From Candidatus Aerophobota bacterium (lineage in GTDB: Bacteria > Aerophobota > Aerophobia > Aerophobales > B3-G15), in NCBI GenBank assembly GCA_021162265.1, contig JAGGZA010000075.1:1-11352 (forward strand): 11,352 nt of DNA. The letters run 5' to 3'. The position numbers and the translations under genes are program-made. Positions 1-7,503 of this stretch are shown in pieces. Below the pieces are notes generated by a model, which made no database searches, was not told where the DNA came from, and saw nothing but the letters and a program-made list of their open reading frames with translations. Each line of letters begins with the position of its first letter. The first letter of the stretch is position 1.

Positions 1-1
1 A

Positions 2-43
2 CACCGCTTTGCTCTTGCATTGCAACTTGGAGGAGTAAAGTAG
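2..43 (+). CDS. C-terminal end of an upstream protein, possibly a PorV/UPF0164-type outer-membrane barrel (partial)
   Basis: Only the last 13 codons and the TAG stop (41-43) are in the window; the 5' part lies before base 1. The residues read HRFALALQLGGVK. The alternating hydrophobic pattern after a His-Arg pair is what is expected of the final strand of an outer-membrane beta-barrel. PorV/PorQ/UPF0164 family proteins commonly end in a similar way (a THRxSLxxRF-like tail, from memory of the family). The reading frame is chosen because it is open from base 2, and its stop is followed 50 nt later by a strong terminator, as expected for the end of a transcription unit. The family call is an inference from very few residues; that this is the end of some gene is fairly safe. 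Confidence 0.45.
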   Translation, partial: HRFALALQLGGVK

Positions 44-94
44 TTAACCTTATTTTTCCATAAGATGAGGGTCTCTTCCTTTTGAGTTTTTTCT

Positions 95-124
95 GGGGAA
101 GCCGGAAGTGGCTTCCCCTTTTTA
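95..124 (+). terminator. Rho-independent terminator
   Basis: A perfect 9-bp GC-rich stem, GGGGAAGCC (95-103) with GGCTTCCCC (110-118), closes a 6-nt loop (GGAAGT) and is followed directly by a T tract (TTTTTA, 119-124). It ends the upstream transcription unit and isolates the SprA-like gene, which has its own promoter just downstream. Confidence 0.93.
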
Positions 125-129
125 TTTAC

Positions 130-158
130 TTGTCAATTTTTCTTGCATTTTGTATTAT
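130..158 (+). promoter_or_regulatory. Sigma70-type promoter of the SprA-like gene
   Basis: TTGTCA (130-135) is separated by 17 nt from TATTAT (153-158). Each box differs from consensus by one base. The predicted start site, near 164-166, leaves only about 11-13 nt before the ATG at 177. Confidence 0.7.
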
Positions 159-176
159 GAGTAGCAAGACAAACCT

Positions 177-3100
177 ATGAATAAAAAAGTAGCTTTAGTA
201 TCCGGATTAGTTTTTATTTTCTTTTTTCTTTTTATTTTTTTTACCAGTCTTGCATCTTCTCTGGAAACCTATTCTGAAAGTAATTTGTGGGGGATAGATT
301 ATTCTGATGTTATAAATTATGATGCAGGTGATACAGGTTTTACCGATAAAACTGATAAAAGTTTTTTCTCCTCCTTTCTTTTAAAAGATGGAATAATTGA
401 TACCTCTCTTCCTGGGGAGTCCCACCTTACAGTTAGGGGGAGAAAGGTAATAGGTGTGAAGTATACAAGGTTTAACTACTTTTCCCCTGAAGCTCGTGAA
501 AGTAAGCCAACTTCCACCACAGAAGTTGAGCAAAAATTGCAGATTCATGCAAGGGGAAAAATAGGGAGGAAGATATTTGTTAACCTTGACTATGATGACA
601 GTGCCCCCAGAACACAACAGCAAAAGATAAGTCTTGTTTATAAAGGAGATGAGGGTGAGATAATAAGAGAGGTTGCTCTGGGAGATATAACTCTTTCTCT
701 TCCTAAAACTAACTTTACTTCGTACAACAAGAGTCTTTTTGGTGCAAGGATTAAGGCAAAATGGGGAGATTTTTATCTCACCGGTATTGGTTCTGTCACA
801 AGAGGAATATCAGAGGTGAAAACCTTCACGGGAAAAACTACGACTGAGGAGAAAAACATACCGGATACAGGTTATATAAAAAGAACTTACTTTAAGATTT
901 TCTTTGATCAGAAAGACAGATATCCTCCTGAATATTATGGTCCTTTTTCCTACACCCAGGGAAGTCTTGAAGTCTGGGTTGATGACCAGAATGGAAGTAA
1001 TAATGTAAGTGGGGTTACAACCCATATGACGGTTATAGGTGAACCCATAGGTGGTGCTACGGATACTTATACAGGATACTTTGATCTTCAATACCCCGGG
1101 CAGGATTATACCGTGGATTATCCAAAGGGAATGATAAAGTTTAACAAGCAAGTTGGTGAGCAATATGTCATAGCTCTTGCTTACAGAGACGCTGATGGTG
1201 AGCGTCATCCATCTTCTGGGTATTATATGATAATGAAAGGTCCTGATGAAAATTATTACAAGTATAGATTGTGGAACTACTATTATCTTGGTTCACAGAG
1301 GATAAGTCAGGATGGGTTTACCTTACAGATTAAAGACCTTTCAGGGAATGTTGTCTATGACTTTGAAAATCCGGGGAGTTCTGTTTACAAAGTCAACGTG
1401 GACTTTGACTTTGGTATAGCTCAAGTTACAAAACCCACCTCACCTGTAACCTGTGAGGTTTACTACAGACCTTTTCCCAACGCCTATCCTCCTACATCTT
1501 CACACTACTATACCATTTATACAAAGTACACTCATACAGTAGATGTTTACCTTTTACATCCTGATATAATTCCGGGAAGCGAGAGAGTCTATGTAGATGG
1601 CAAACTCCTTTCAAAAGACAAGGATTATACAATTGATTACCCTTCTGGATACCTTAGTTTTTTGAATCCTGACCTTATAGGACCTGATACCAAAATAAGG
1701 GTAGAGTATGAATGGGCACCTCTTATGGGAGGACAGGCGACTTTTCTTGGGGGAAGGCTTGAGTATAGACCGAGTGATAATTTTTCTGTTGGTTCAACTT
1801 ATCTATCAGAGGTTGCCTCCCCTCCCGGGAAGATTCCTTCTCTTGGTTCAACGCCTGCTTCTCATAAGGTATGGGAGGCTGATTTAAATCTCAGTTTAAA
1901 ACCTAATCTTGGCTCTCTCTGGGGAGGAAATTTTCCTCTTGATATTTTACTTGCTGGAGAGATATCTCAAAGCAATGTTAATCCCAATACTTTTGGAGCT
2001 TGTATGGTGGAAGATTTTTCTACTACCAGAATAGAGGATAATCTTTCCTGTGGGGAAGATAGCTGGAGACTGGGAAGTATTCCTTCTGGTGTAAGTCCTG
2101 ATGCGAGAGATGAGATTTCTATCTCTGATGAAGAGGTTCAAGGAGACGAGGTTAATCCTTCCTGGAGTAGTGATAAGATAACGGTTCTTGATCTTTCCTG
2201 TGATTTTGGCTCAGGAGAAAGCTGGGATTCTGTGACTTATTCACTCTCACCTGTGGGGAAAGATTACTCAAATATAAAGTACCTTGAGATCTGGGCAAAG
2301 GGTATAACAGGTAGCGTTGAGGTTTATGTTGATGTTGGTCTTGTTAGCGAGGATATAGATGGAGATGGAAAACTTGATACCGAGGATAAAAATGGGGATG
2401 GTATCTTAAACCCGGGAGAAGATACGGGGATAGTAATGAACTTTCCTTCTGGCGATAAGGTAATTGGTGCAGGCAATGGAAAACTTGACACTGAAGATCT
2501 TGACGGTGACGGGATTCTTGATAGCAGTGAGAATTTTTCTACCTATTTTTTAAATGCTCACAAGGAGCAGGTTCCCGGTAGCAATTGGTGTAAATATACG
2601 ATTTCTCTTGAAGAAGACGTCTTTGCAGGACAGGATTGGGATTCGGTAAAGTCTCTTGTTAAGGATGTTCGTATCTGGATGAAGGGTTCTGACTTTTCTG
2701 GGAAGATTAAATTTGCCAAAATAAGTTTTCTTGGCGATCGCTGGCAGACAAATAATGTTAAAATTAAATCTGTTAATAACTATGATGACATTGATTTTCC
2801 CGATCCTTTTGAAAGTTCTGATTTTCGTAACTATTATGAGAGAATGTATGGAGATACAAAAACTTCAGAGGGAAAATGGCAAAAGGAAGGAGCTTTATCC
2901 TTCCTGGCTCTCTCAGATGATACAGGCTATATCCAGCAAACCTTTATCTCTACAAAAAGTTTTGCTGATTATCGCAAGATTAATTTCTGGATTTACCTTG
3001 ATACAAAAGGTGAAAGTGAGGAAGGGGAGTTTCACCTTAAATTCGGTTCAGATGTGGAAACAGACTATTATGAGTACACTCTTCCCTTAAGTTCTGTTAC

Positions 3101-4955
3101 GACAGATAAGTGGGTGGAGATTGGTATTCCCTTTTCTGAGCTTGAGGTAGAGGGAGATCCTACATTTAACAAGATAAACCAAATAAGGATAGGTCTTAAT
3201 GGAGAGATTCACTTTCCTGTATATATAGATGATATTTATCTTAGCAAAGTTTACGAGAAGAGAGGAAAGGCTCAGCGTTACTTTGTGAGGACGGGCTTCT
3301 CAAAATATTTTACTCTCTCTGCGGAGTACAAAAAAATCAGTCCCCCTTTTAGTGTGATAGGAAGCTCCTCTACTAATCAGAAAACCGAGGTTAAAAAGTG
3401 GGGTCTTTCCTCGTCCTTTCTTGACTTTTTACCTTTCTCTTATTCCCGATCCGAGAAGTATACAAGCAACTTAACCACAAGGGGAATTGACCTTACCCCT
3501 GTTGAGGAGGATAAGGTATTTAAGAGGTCGCAAAGCTACAGAATAGGTTTTCGTCTTCGTTCCCTTCCAACTATCAGTTTTAGTGGTTCTAATGTGACCT
3601 CGGATTATCTTTCCAAAGAACCCTTTGAGAGAACATCTGAGGACACATATGATTTATCTTTAAATTATCCTGTACCCTTAAGTTTTCCTGTTTTGCCTAC
3701 TAATATTTCCTTAGCCCTGCAGCTTAAAAAATCGGGTAAAGAGGTAAAAGATACATCAAGTACCATGGATATTACAAAAAAGGGAAGTATAGTTTTACCT
3801 TTTCGTCCCCTGCCTAATATGGTGATGAAAACATCTTATTCTCAATCCGAAACCAACACATCCACGAATGGAGGAGAGAAGTTACCCAAGGCAAGATCAA
3901 AAGGTCTTTCCTTAAGTTGTCAGCTTTCTGTTTTGAGGTTAAATCCAAGAATTGAATTTAAGGGTAGTAGTAGTGAGGATACTTTTTCCTCTTCGGACCC
4001 CGGAAAGAGGAAAGTCTCTACCAATCTTGATATTTCTTCCTCTCTCCCTTTTCGTCCAGCAGCTTTTTTAAAACTTCCCGATATTTTCTCAACCGTTGGA
4101 TGGTACCTTAGCTTTAAACTTAAAAGAGAAGGCATATATGAGAATACCAGCGTTTTACTTGGTCCTCTTTCTCAGTTTGGTTTTTCAAGGCTTCACCTTG
4201 AGGATGGGACCGAGAAACTCTGGCTTGAAAAGAGAACCTTTAGTTTAAAACAGACCTGGAATCCTTTTCCTTTCCTTGCCACCACCACATCTTATACAGA
4301 GGATGAGGAAGACAGGACTGAGTTAGGTACTCCTTATGTGATAGTTACAGAAACCTGGCCTGTGGTTAACCTTAAATTTGACTTAAACCGTACTCCCCTT
4401 CTGATTGACCGTCTGTCAAAGAGATTTTTTTCTTCATCCAATCTTGTTTTTGGATACTCAAGGAAGAATACAGTAAAAGAGAAAATTTCTACCACTACCT
4501 CTTTCCAACCATCTTTAAACTGGAAAGGGGTATTTAAAAAGCCTGATAGTCTTTCAGTTTCCTACTCCTATAAATCTACCACTCAAAATGTAAGAAACTT
4601 TGGAGAGGAGGCTTCAAGTATAGAATTTTCTTCTACTCATCAGCTAAAACTAAGCTGGTCTACCTATGCTCCCTGGGGATTGAGAATTCCCATTTTGAAT
4701 CGCATAATAAACTTTAAAAATAAGATTACCCTTTCAACTACCCTTTCTCGTGAGGCAAAATATGAGAGAAACTCTTCCGGTGTTGTTGGTAAGGATCAGG
4801 AAAAATGGACGCTGGGAACAGATGTATCTTCCAGGGTAACAGAAAATATAAATATGAAGTTTGGTCTCAATGCTGCTTATTACGAAGATAGGGTAAAGGT
4901 GGGTGAAAGCTATTTTAGTTACGGAGGTTCTATCTGGATGGAAATCTTCTTTTAA
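177..4955 (+). CDS. SprA/Sov-like outer-membrane protein (type IX-type translocon homologue)
   Basis: This 1592-residue exported protein is related to SprA (Sov), the outer-membrane translocon of the type IX secretion system. Residues 1-27 form a signal peptide (MNKK, then a Phe/Leu/Ile core, then SLASS). SprA-type features follow in order: a GDEGEIIREVALGDITLSL block with a SLFG motif (about 155-192); an FF-D-RY...SLEVWVDD block (about 235-275); two DYT[VI]DYP-G segments (310-315 and 483-491) typical of the repeated SprA_N domain; and a GGRLEYRPSDNFSVGSTYL segment (about 526-544) followed by HKVWEADLNLSL. A later jelly-roll-like region has a FGSD-ETDYYEYTLPL stretch (about 955-980) also seen in SprA. 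Three EF-hand-like loops lie at 726-785. The C-terminal part is amphipathic strand-rich and ends in an aromatic strand (WMEIFF), as outer-membrane barrels do. It is much shorter than Bacteroidota SprA (about 2400 residues from memory). The start at 177 fits the signal peptide, but no Shine-Dalgarno site is visible. Family membership is well supported; function as a translocon is inferred. Confidence 0.8.
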   Translation: MNKKVALVSGLVFIFFFLFIFFTSLASSLETYSESNLWGIDYSDVINYDAGDTGFTDKTDKSFFSSFLLKDGIIDTSLPGESHLTVRGRKVIGVKYTRFNYFSPEARESKPTSTTEVEQKLQIHARGKIGRKIFVNLDYDDSAPRTQQQKISLVYKGDEGEIIREVALGDITLSLPKTNFTSYNKSLFGARIKAKWGDFYLTGIGSVTRGISEVKTFTGKTTTEEKNIPDTGYIKRTYFKIFFDQKDRYPPEYYGPFSYTQGSLEVWVDDQNGSNNVSGVTTHMTVIGEPIGGATDTYTGYFDLQYPGQDYTVDYPKGMIKFNKQVGEQYVIALAYRDADGERHPSSGYYMIMKGPDENYYKYRLWNYYYLGSQRISQDGFTLQIKDLSGNVVYDFENPGSSVYKVNVDFDFGIAQVTKPTSPVTCEVYYRPFPNAYPPTSSHYYTIYTKYTHTVDVYLLHPDIIPGSERVYVDGKLLSKDKDYTIDYPSGYLSFLNPDLIGPDTKIRVEYEWAPLMGGQATFLGGRLEYRPSDNFSVGSTYLSEVASPPGKIPSLGSTPASHKVWEADLNLSLKPNLGSLWGGNFPLDILLAGEISQSNVNPNTFGACMVEDFSTTRIEDNLSCGEDSWRLGSIPSGVSPDARDEISISDEEVQGDEVNPSWSSDKITVLDLSCDFGSGESWDSVTYSLSPVGKDYSNIKYLEIWAKGITGSVEVYVDVGLVSEDIDGDGKLDTEDKNGDGILNPGEDTGIVMNFPSGDKVIGAGNGKLDTEDLDGDGILDSSENFSTYFLNAHKEQVPGSNWCKYTISLEEDVFAGQDWDSVKSLVKDVRIWMKGSDFSGKIKFAKISFLGDRWQTNNVKIKSVNNYDDIDFPDPFESSDFRNYYERMYGDTKTSEGKWQKEGALSFLALSDDTGYIQQTFISTKSFADYRKINFWIYLDTKGESEEGEFHLKFGSDVETDYYEYTLPLSSVTTDKWVEIGIPFSELEVEGDPTFNKINQIRIGLNGEIHFPVYIDDIYLSKVYEKRGKAQRYFVRTGFSKYFTLSAEYKKISPPFSVIGSSSTNQKTEVKKWGLSSSFLDFLPFSYSRSEKYTSNLTTRGIDLTPVEEDKVFKRSQSYRIGFRLRSLPTISFSGSNVTSDYLSKEPFERTSEDTYDLSLNYPVPLSFPVLPTNISLALQLKKSGKEVKDTSSTMDITKKGSIVLPFRPLPNMVMKTSYSQSETNTSTNGGEKLPKARSKGLSLSCQLSVLRLNPRIEFKGSSSEDTFSSSDPGKRKVSTNLDISSSLPFRPAAFLKLPDIFSTVGWYLSFKLKREGIYENTSVLLGPLSQFGFSRLHLEDGTEKLWLEKRTFSLKQTWNPFPFLATTTSYTEDEEDRTELGTPYVIVTETWPVVNLKFDLNRTPLLIDRLSKRFFSSSNLVFGYSRKNTVKEKISTTTSFQPSLNWKGVFKKPDSLSVSYSYKSTTQNVRNFGEEASSIEFSSTHQLKLSWSTYAPWGLRIPILNRIINFKNKITLSTTLSREAKYERNSSGVVGKDQEKWTLGTDVSSRVTENINMKFGLNAAYYEDRVKVGESYFSYGGSIWMEIFF
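2352..2531 (+). other. Three EF-hand/dockerin-like calcium-binding loops inside the SprA-like protein
   Basis: Residues 726-737 (DIDGDGKLDTED), 737-748 (DKNGDGILNPGE) and 774-785 (DLDGDGILDSSE) each follow the 12-residue EF-hand loop spacing, with acidic or Asn ligands at positions 1, 3, 5 and 12 and Gly at position 6. The first two loops share D737. They interrupt a beta-sandwich-like stretch (about 655-840) and probably bind calcium outside the inner membrane, which would stabilise an extracytoplasmic domain. The residues are seen directly; calcium binding is inferred from the motif. Confidence 0.75.
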
Positions 4956-4967
4956 AGTAAGTAGCTG

Positions 4968-4995
4968 TTGACATAATGTGAAAACGCACTATTCT
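4968..4995 (+). promoter_or_regulatory. Promoter upstream of the mntA-hepT-ligase-TPR run
   Basis: An exact TTGACA (4968-4973) lies 16 nt before TATTCT (4990-4995), which matches the -10 consensus at four of six bases. The predicted start is near 5002. It begins 13 nt after the stop of the SprA-like gene, with no strong terminator between them, so some read-through from the upstream gene is also possible. Confidence 0.55.
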
Positions 4996-5095
4996 ATTTT
5001 TAATCAAAATAGCAATAGATAAGCTTTTTAAAGCAAAAGGAGAGGAACTTCTGGATTATATTAAGGATACTCAAAGAGCCTGTGGTAATGGCTAA
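4988..5095 (+). pseudogene. Short degenerate coding remnant, unidentified
   Basis: One frame across this stretch stays open and reads like protein, including the segment IDKLFKAKGEELLDYIKD, before a TAA at 5093-5095. It has no ATG, GTG or TTG start in frame and is preceded by a stop. A +1 frame picks up a few more sensible codons immediately after (MAKLYVE, then TAA). This looks like the tail of a decayed gene with a frameshift, but I do not recognise the family, and the stretch is short enough to be chance. Confidence 0.25.
4994..5012. repeat. AT-rich inverted repeat at the predicted start site
   Basis: CTATTTT (4994-5000) and AAAATAG (5006-5012) are perfect 7-base complements around a 5-nt spacer. 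The repeat overlaps the -10 box and is centred on the predicted +1 of the promoter at 4968, a position that suits an operator, for example for autoregulation by a toxin-antitoxin complex. The stem is too AT-rich for a convincing terminator. The role is inferred. Confidence 0.4.
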
Positions 5096-5135
5096 ACTTT
5101 ATGTAGAATAATTGAGTAATTAAAGTGAAAAATTA

Positions 5136-5540
5136 ATGCAGATTAAACTACCGGTTGAAAAATTAAAAAGAGAAAAAATCGGAGTCCTTTATCTTTTTGG
5201 ATCACAGGTTGAGGGGACTTTTACTCCTCTAAGTGATATAGATTTAGGTGTAGTTTTTACCGATACTCGTGTATTAAGAAATGCAAAGGATTCCTTGAGG
5301 ATTTATACTTATCTTTACGAGCTTTTAAGTGATGTATTCCCCCATAAGGAGATAGATATTGTATTTCTTCAGCGCTCCTCTCTTTCTCTCCAGTTTGAAG
5401 CTGTTACGCGGGGAAAGGTACTCTATGAAGTTTCTCCTTATTTTCGTGTCGAATACACTGAAAAGGTCATAAAGGAGTATATTGATTTTAAGCCTCTCTT
5501 AGATAAAATGAATGAGGTTATAGTGGAGAGTTTTCTTTGA
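5136..5540 (+). CDS. mntA: MntA-type minimal nucleotidyltransferase (antitoxin of a HepT/MntA pair)
   Basis: This 134-residue cytoplasmic protein is a minimal nucleotidyltransferase (Pol beta superfamily). The GSX10DXD signature is complete: G22-S23, then D34 and D36 (LFGSQVEG...SDIDLGVVF). A third candidate metal-binding aspartate is D74 in EIDIVFL. In characterised pairs the MntA enzyme transfers AMP from ATP to a tyrosine of HepT, neutralising that RNase. All visible catalytic residues are intact, so the enzyme should be active. The start at 5136 has only a weak purine-rich site (TAAAGTGAAA, 5121-5130). Its stop overlaps the TTG start of the HepT-type gene by 4 nt (5537-5540), the usual arrangement for such pairs. 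Confidence in the family is high; the antitoxin role follows from the partner gene. Confidence 0.9.
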   Translation: MQIKLPVEKLKREKIGVLYLFGSQVEGTFTPLSDIDLGVVFTDTRVLRNAKDSLRIYTYLYELLSDVFPHKEIDIVFLQRSSLSLQFEAVTRGKVLYEVSPYFRVEYTEKVIKEYIDFKPLLDKMNEVIVESFL

Positions 5541-5998
5541 AAAACGAGGTTCCGTTAAATAAACAGGTTTTAGTTTCCCGGCTTGGAGAAATTAAGCGTT
5601 GTTTAACCGAGCTTCAAAAGTTTAAAGATCTTTCTCTGAATGAGTTTAAAAGTGGTTATAATTTTGCGATTTCGGAACACTTTTTAAGAAGAGCATTTGA
5701 AGCTGTATTTGACATTGGTTCACATATCCTATCTCGCATTCCAGGAGCAGGGGCAACTACTTACAAAGAGATAGCTTTTTTTTTGGGTAAAGAGGGTGTT
5801 TTGCCCGAGAGTTTTGCCAGGGATAAGCTTGTTAAAATGGCAGGTTACAGAAATCGCCTGGTTCATTTTTACTATGAGGTGAGAGAACAAGAGCTCTATT
5901 TTATTTTGCAGGAAAACCTTGATGATATAGAAAAGTTTTGCTCTTATATAGCAAAAATCTTAAAAAATCCTGAAAAAGCAGGTTTAAAAGTAGAGTGA
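5537..5998 (+). CDS. hepT: HepT-type (DUF86-like) RNase toxin
   Basis: This 153-residue, mainly helical protein belongs to the HepT-like family within the HEPN fold. The RX4HXY motif is complete: R105, H110 and Y112 in RNRLVHFYYEV. In characterised members Arg and His form the RNase active site and the Tyr is AMPylated by the partner MntA. Other family-like features are an early SRLGEIKRCLTEL helix and a LRRAFEAVFDIGSHI helix (about 51-65). Translation appears to begin at a TTG (5537) overlapping the mntA stop, with a GGAG element at 5527-5530; no ATG close by would keep the first helix. The stop (5996-5998) overlaps the GTG of the next gene, so it is coupled on both sides. Nothing suggests inactivation. 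Toxicity in this host is inferred. Confidence 0.88.
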   Translation: MKNEVPLNKQVLVSRLGEIKRCLTELQKFKDLSLNEFKSGYNFAISEHFLRRAFEAVFDIGSHILSRIPGAGATTYKEIAFFLGKEGVLPESFARDKLVKMAGYRNRLVHFYYEVREQELYFILQENLDDIEKFCSYIAKILKNPEKAGLKVE

Positions 5999-7494
5999 GC
6001 AAAATGACTGAGAGGAAAGATCTATCCAGAAAAAATTTGAAAGTTAAAACTCAGGGAAAGTCCAGGGAAGGAACTGAATCTAATAAACCGAGGATGGGTA
6101 AGGCTCAGGCTAAAAAAGTTAAAAAGTTAACCCCTACCCATTATCCTGTTCCTCTTGTAAACAGGATAATGGAGATAGGCATTATTCTTGTTGTGGTAGG
6201 TACTCCTCTTCTTTTCTCTATATGGTCAAAAAATAACTTTCTTTTGCCCAAAGAAACTTACGCAGAGAGTATTCTGGTAGTTTTATTTGGCATTTACCTT
6301 ATAAAAGTGGTAGAAGATGGCAGGTTTAACCTTGTAAAGTCAGACCTCTGGTATCCTCTTTTAGCTTTCATGGGAGCTTGCCTTATTTCTCTTTTTCACT
6401 CAATATCTTTATACCTTAGTCTCCTTGACCTGGCTGACTTTTTAAGTTATTTCTTCATTTTATTCTTAACCCTTAACTTTATCCGTACCTTTACTCAGAG
6501 AAACAGGGTTTTCTGGGCTCTCGTGGCAGTCTGTCTTATCTCTTCAATTTATGCTGTATGTCAATTTTATAACCTTGAGTTTAAATTCTGGGCAAGAGAG
6601 GGAGGAAGGGGCAATATTTTTTCCACTTTTGGTAATCCTAACAGGTATTCAGGTTTTGTAGGAGGAGTTTTGCCAGCAATGATAGGGTATTTCTTTGTTG
6701 TAAGGGGTATAAGAAAGTATATCCTTGCCTTTATCATCCCTTTGGTTTATACAGGAATGATGATGACCTTCACTCGAGGTGCTCTTTTAGGACTTTTTGT
6801 TTCCCTTCTTGTTATGCTCTTTATTTCTGTCCGCTTTTTTGGGCTTAATTTTTTTAAAAATTATCTTAAAAGCATTATTTATCTTCTCTGTGTTTTTGTG
6901 GTTATTACCGCCATTTTTTCCACCGAGAATCCTATAAATTATACCAGGATAACCCTTACAGAAAGAGCCGCTTCTGCCGCCAGAGGGCAGGAGACATCTG
7001 TCAGACAGAGGTTTATGATATGGCAGATATCCTTACTTATGGCAAAAGATCATCCCATTATAGGGCAGGGGATTGGAACCTATAAGTACCATTATCTGTG
7101 GTACCAGGGCAAATATTTTGAAAATCCAAAAAATAAGGACAAGGTTAATCTTGCTGTATGGGCAAGAGAAGCTCATAACGAGTATGTGCAGATACTTGCT
7201 GAAACAGGTATAGTGGGGCTTTTTTGCTGGCTCTGGTTACTTTTTACTTTTTTTAGAGGGAGGTACAGAACTTTTAAGGAGGAAAGAGGTAAAGATTCTT
7301 TATTTTTTCCTCGTCTTGGTTTAACAATGGGAGCCCTTGTTATTCTTGTGCATGCAACGGTGAGTTTTCCTCTGCATATTATTCCCAATGGTATTTTATT
7401 ATTTTTATTAATGGGTCTTGCAGCCTTATCACCCAAACCTGGCTCTACGACCTTAGAGAAAAATTCAGGTAGGCAGAAAATCTTGGAGTCATGA
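5995..7494 (+). CDS. O-antigen ligase / Wzy-type polymerase family membrane protein
   Basis: This 499-residue inner-membrane protein has about 12 predicted hydrophobic segments after a Lys/Arg-rich cytoplasmic tail of about 50 residues. It carries the Wzy_C-type core: a TFTRGALLGLFVSLL segment with R261, a large extracytoplasmic loop (about 309-405) containing HPIIGQGIGTY (353-363), and AHNEYVQILAETGIVGL (393-409). These are hallmarks of the WaaL/Wzy/PglL superfamily, which moves or polymerises undecaprenyl-linked glycans at the periplasmic face. Sequence alone does not separate a ligase from a polymerase or a protein O-oligosaccharyltransferase. The GTG at 5995 overlaps the hepT stop by 4 nt; an ATG at 6004 is an alternative start. 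A TPR protein follows 9 nt later, a common companion or fused domain of this family. Confidence 0.85.
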   Translation: MSKMTERKDLSRKNLKVKTQGKSREGTESNKPRMGKAQAKKVKKLTPTHYPVPLVNRIMEIGIILVVVGTPLLFSIWSKNNFLLPKETYAESILVVLFGIYLIKVVEDGRFNLVKSDLWYPLLAFMGACLISLFHSISLYLSLLDLADFLSYFFILFLTLNFIRTFTQRNRVFWALVAVCLISSIYAVCQFYNLEFKFWAREGGRGNIFSTFGNPNRYSGFVGGVLPAMIGYFFVVRGIRKYILAFIIPLVYTGMMMTFTRGALLGLFVSLLVMLFISVRFFGLNFFKNYLKSIIYLLCVFVVITAIFSTENPINYTRITLTERAASAARGQETSVRQRFMIWQISLLMAKDHPIIGQGIGTYKYHYLWYQGKYFENPKNKDKVNLAVWAREAHNEYVQILAETGIVGLFCWLWLLFTFFRGRYRTFKEERGKDSLFFPRLGLTMGALVILVHATVSFPLHIIPNGILLFLLMGLAALSPKPGSTTLEKNSGRQKILES

Positions 7495-7503
7495 GGTTAA
7501 TCT

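Noticed and set aside
2731..3090. A 119-codon + strand frame inside the SprA-like gene.
   Set aside because: It is wholly contained in a coding region with clear family motifs; its composition is that of an out-of-frame shadow.
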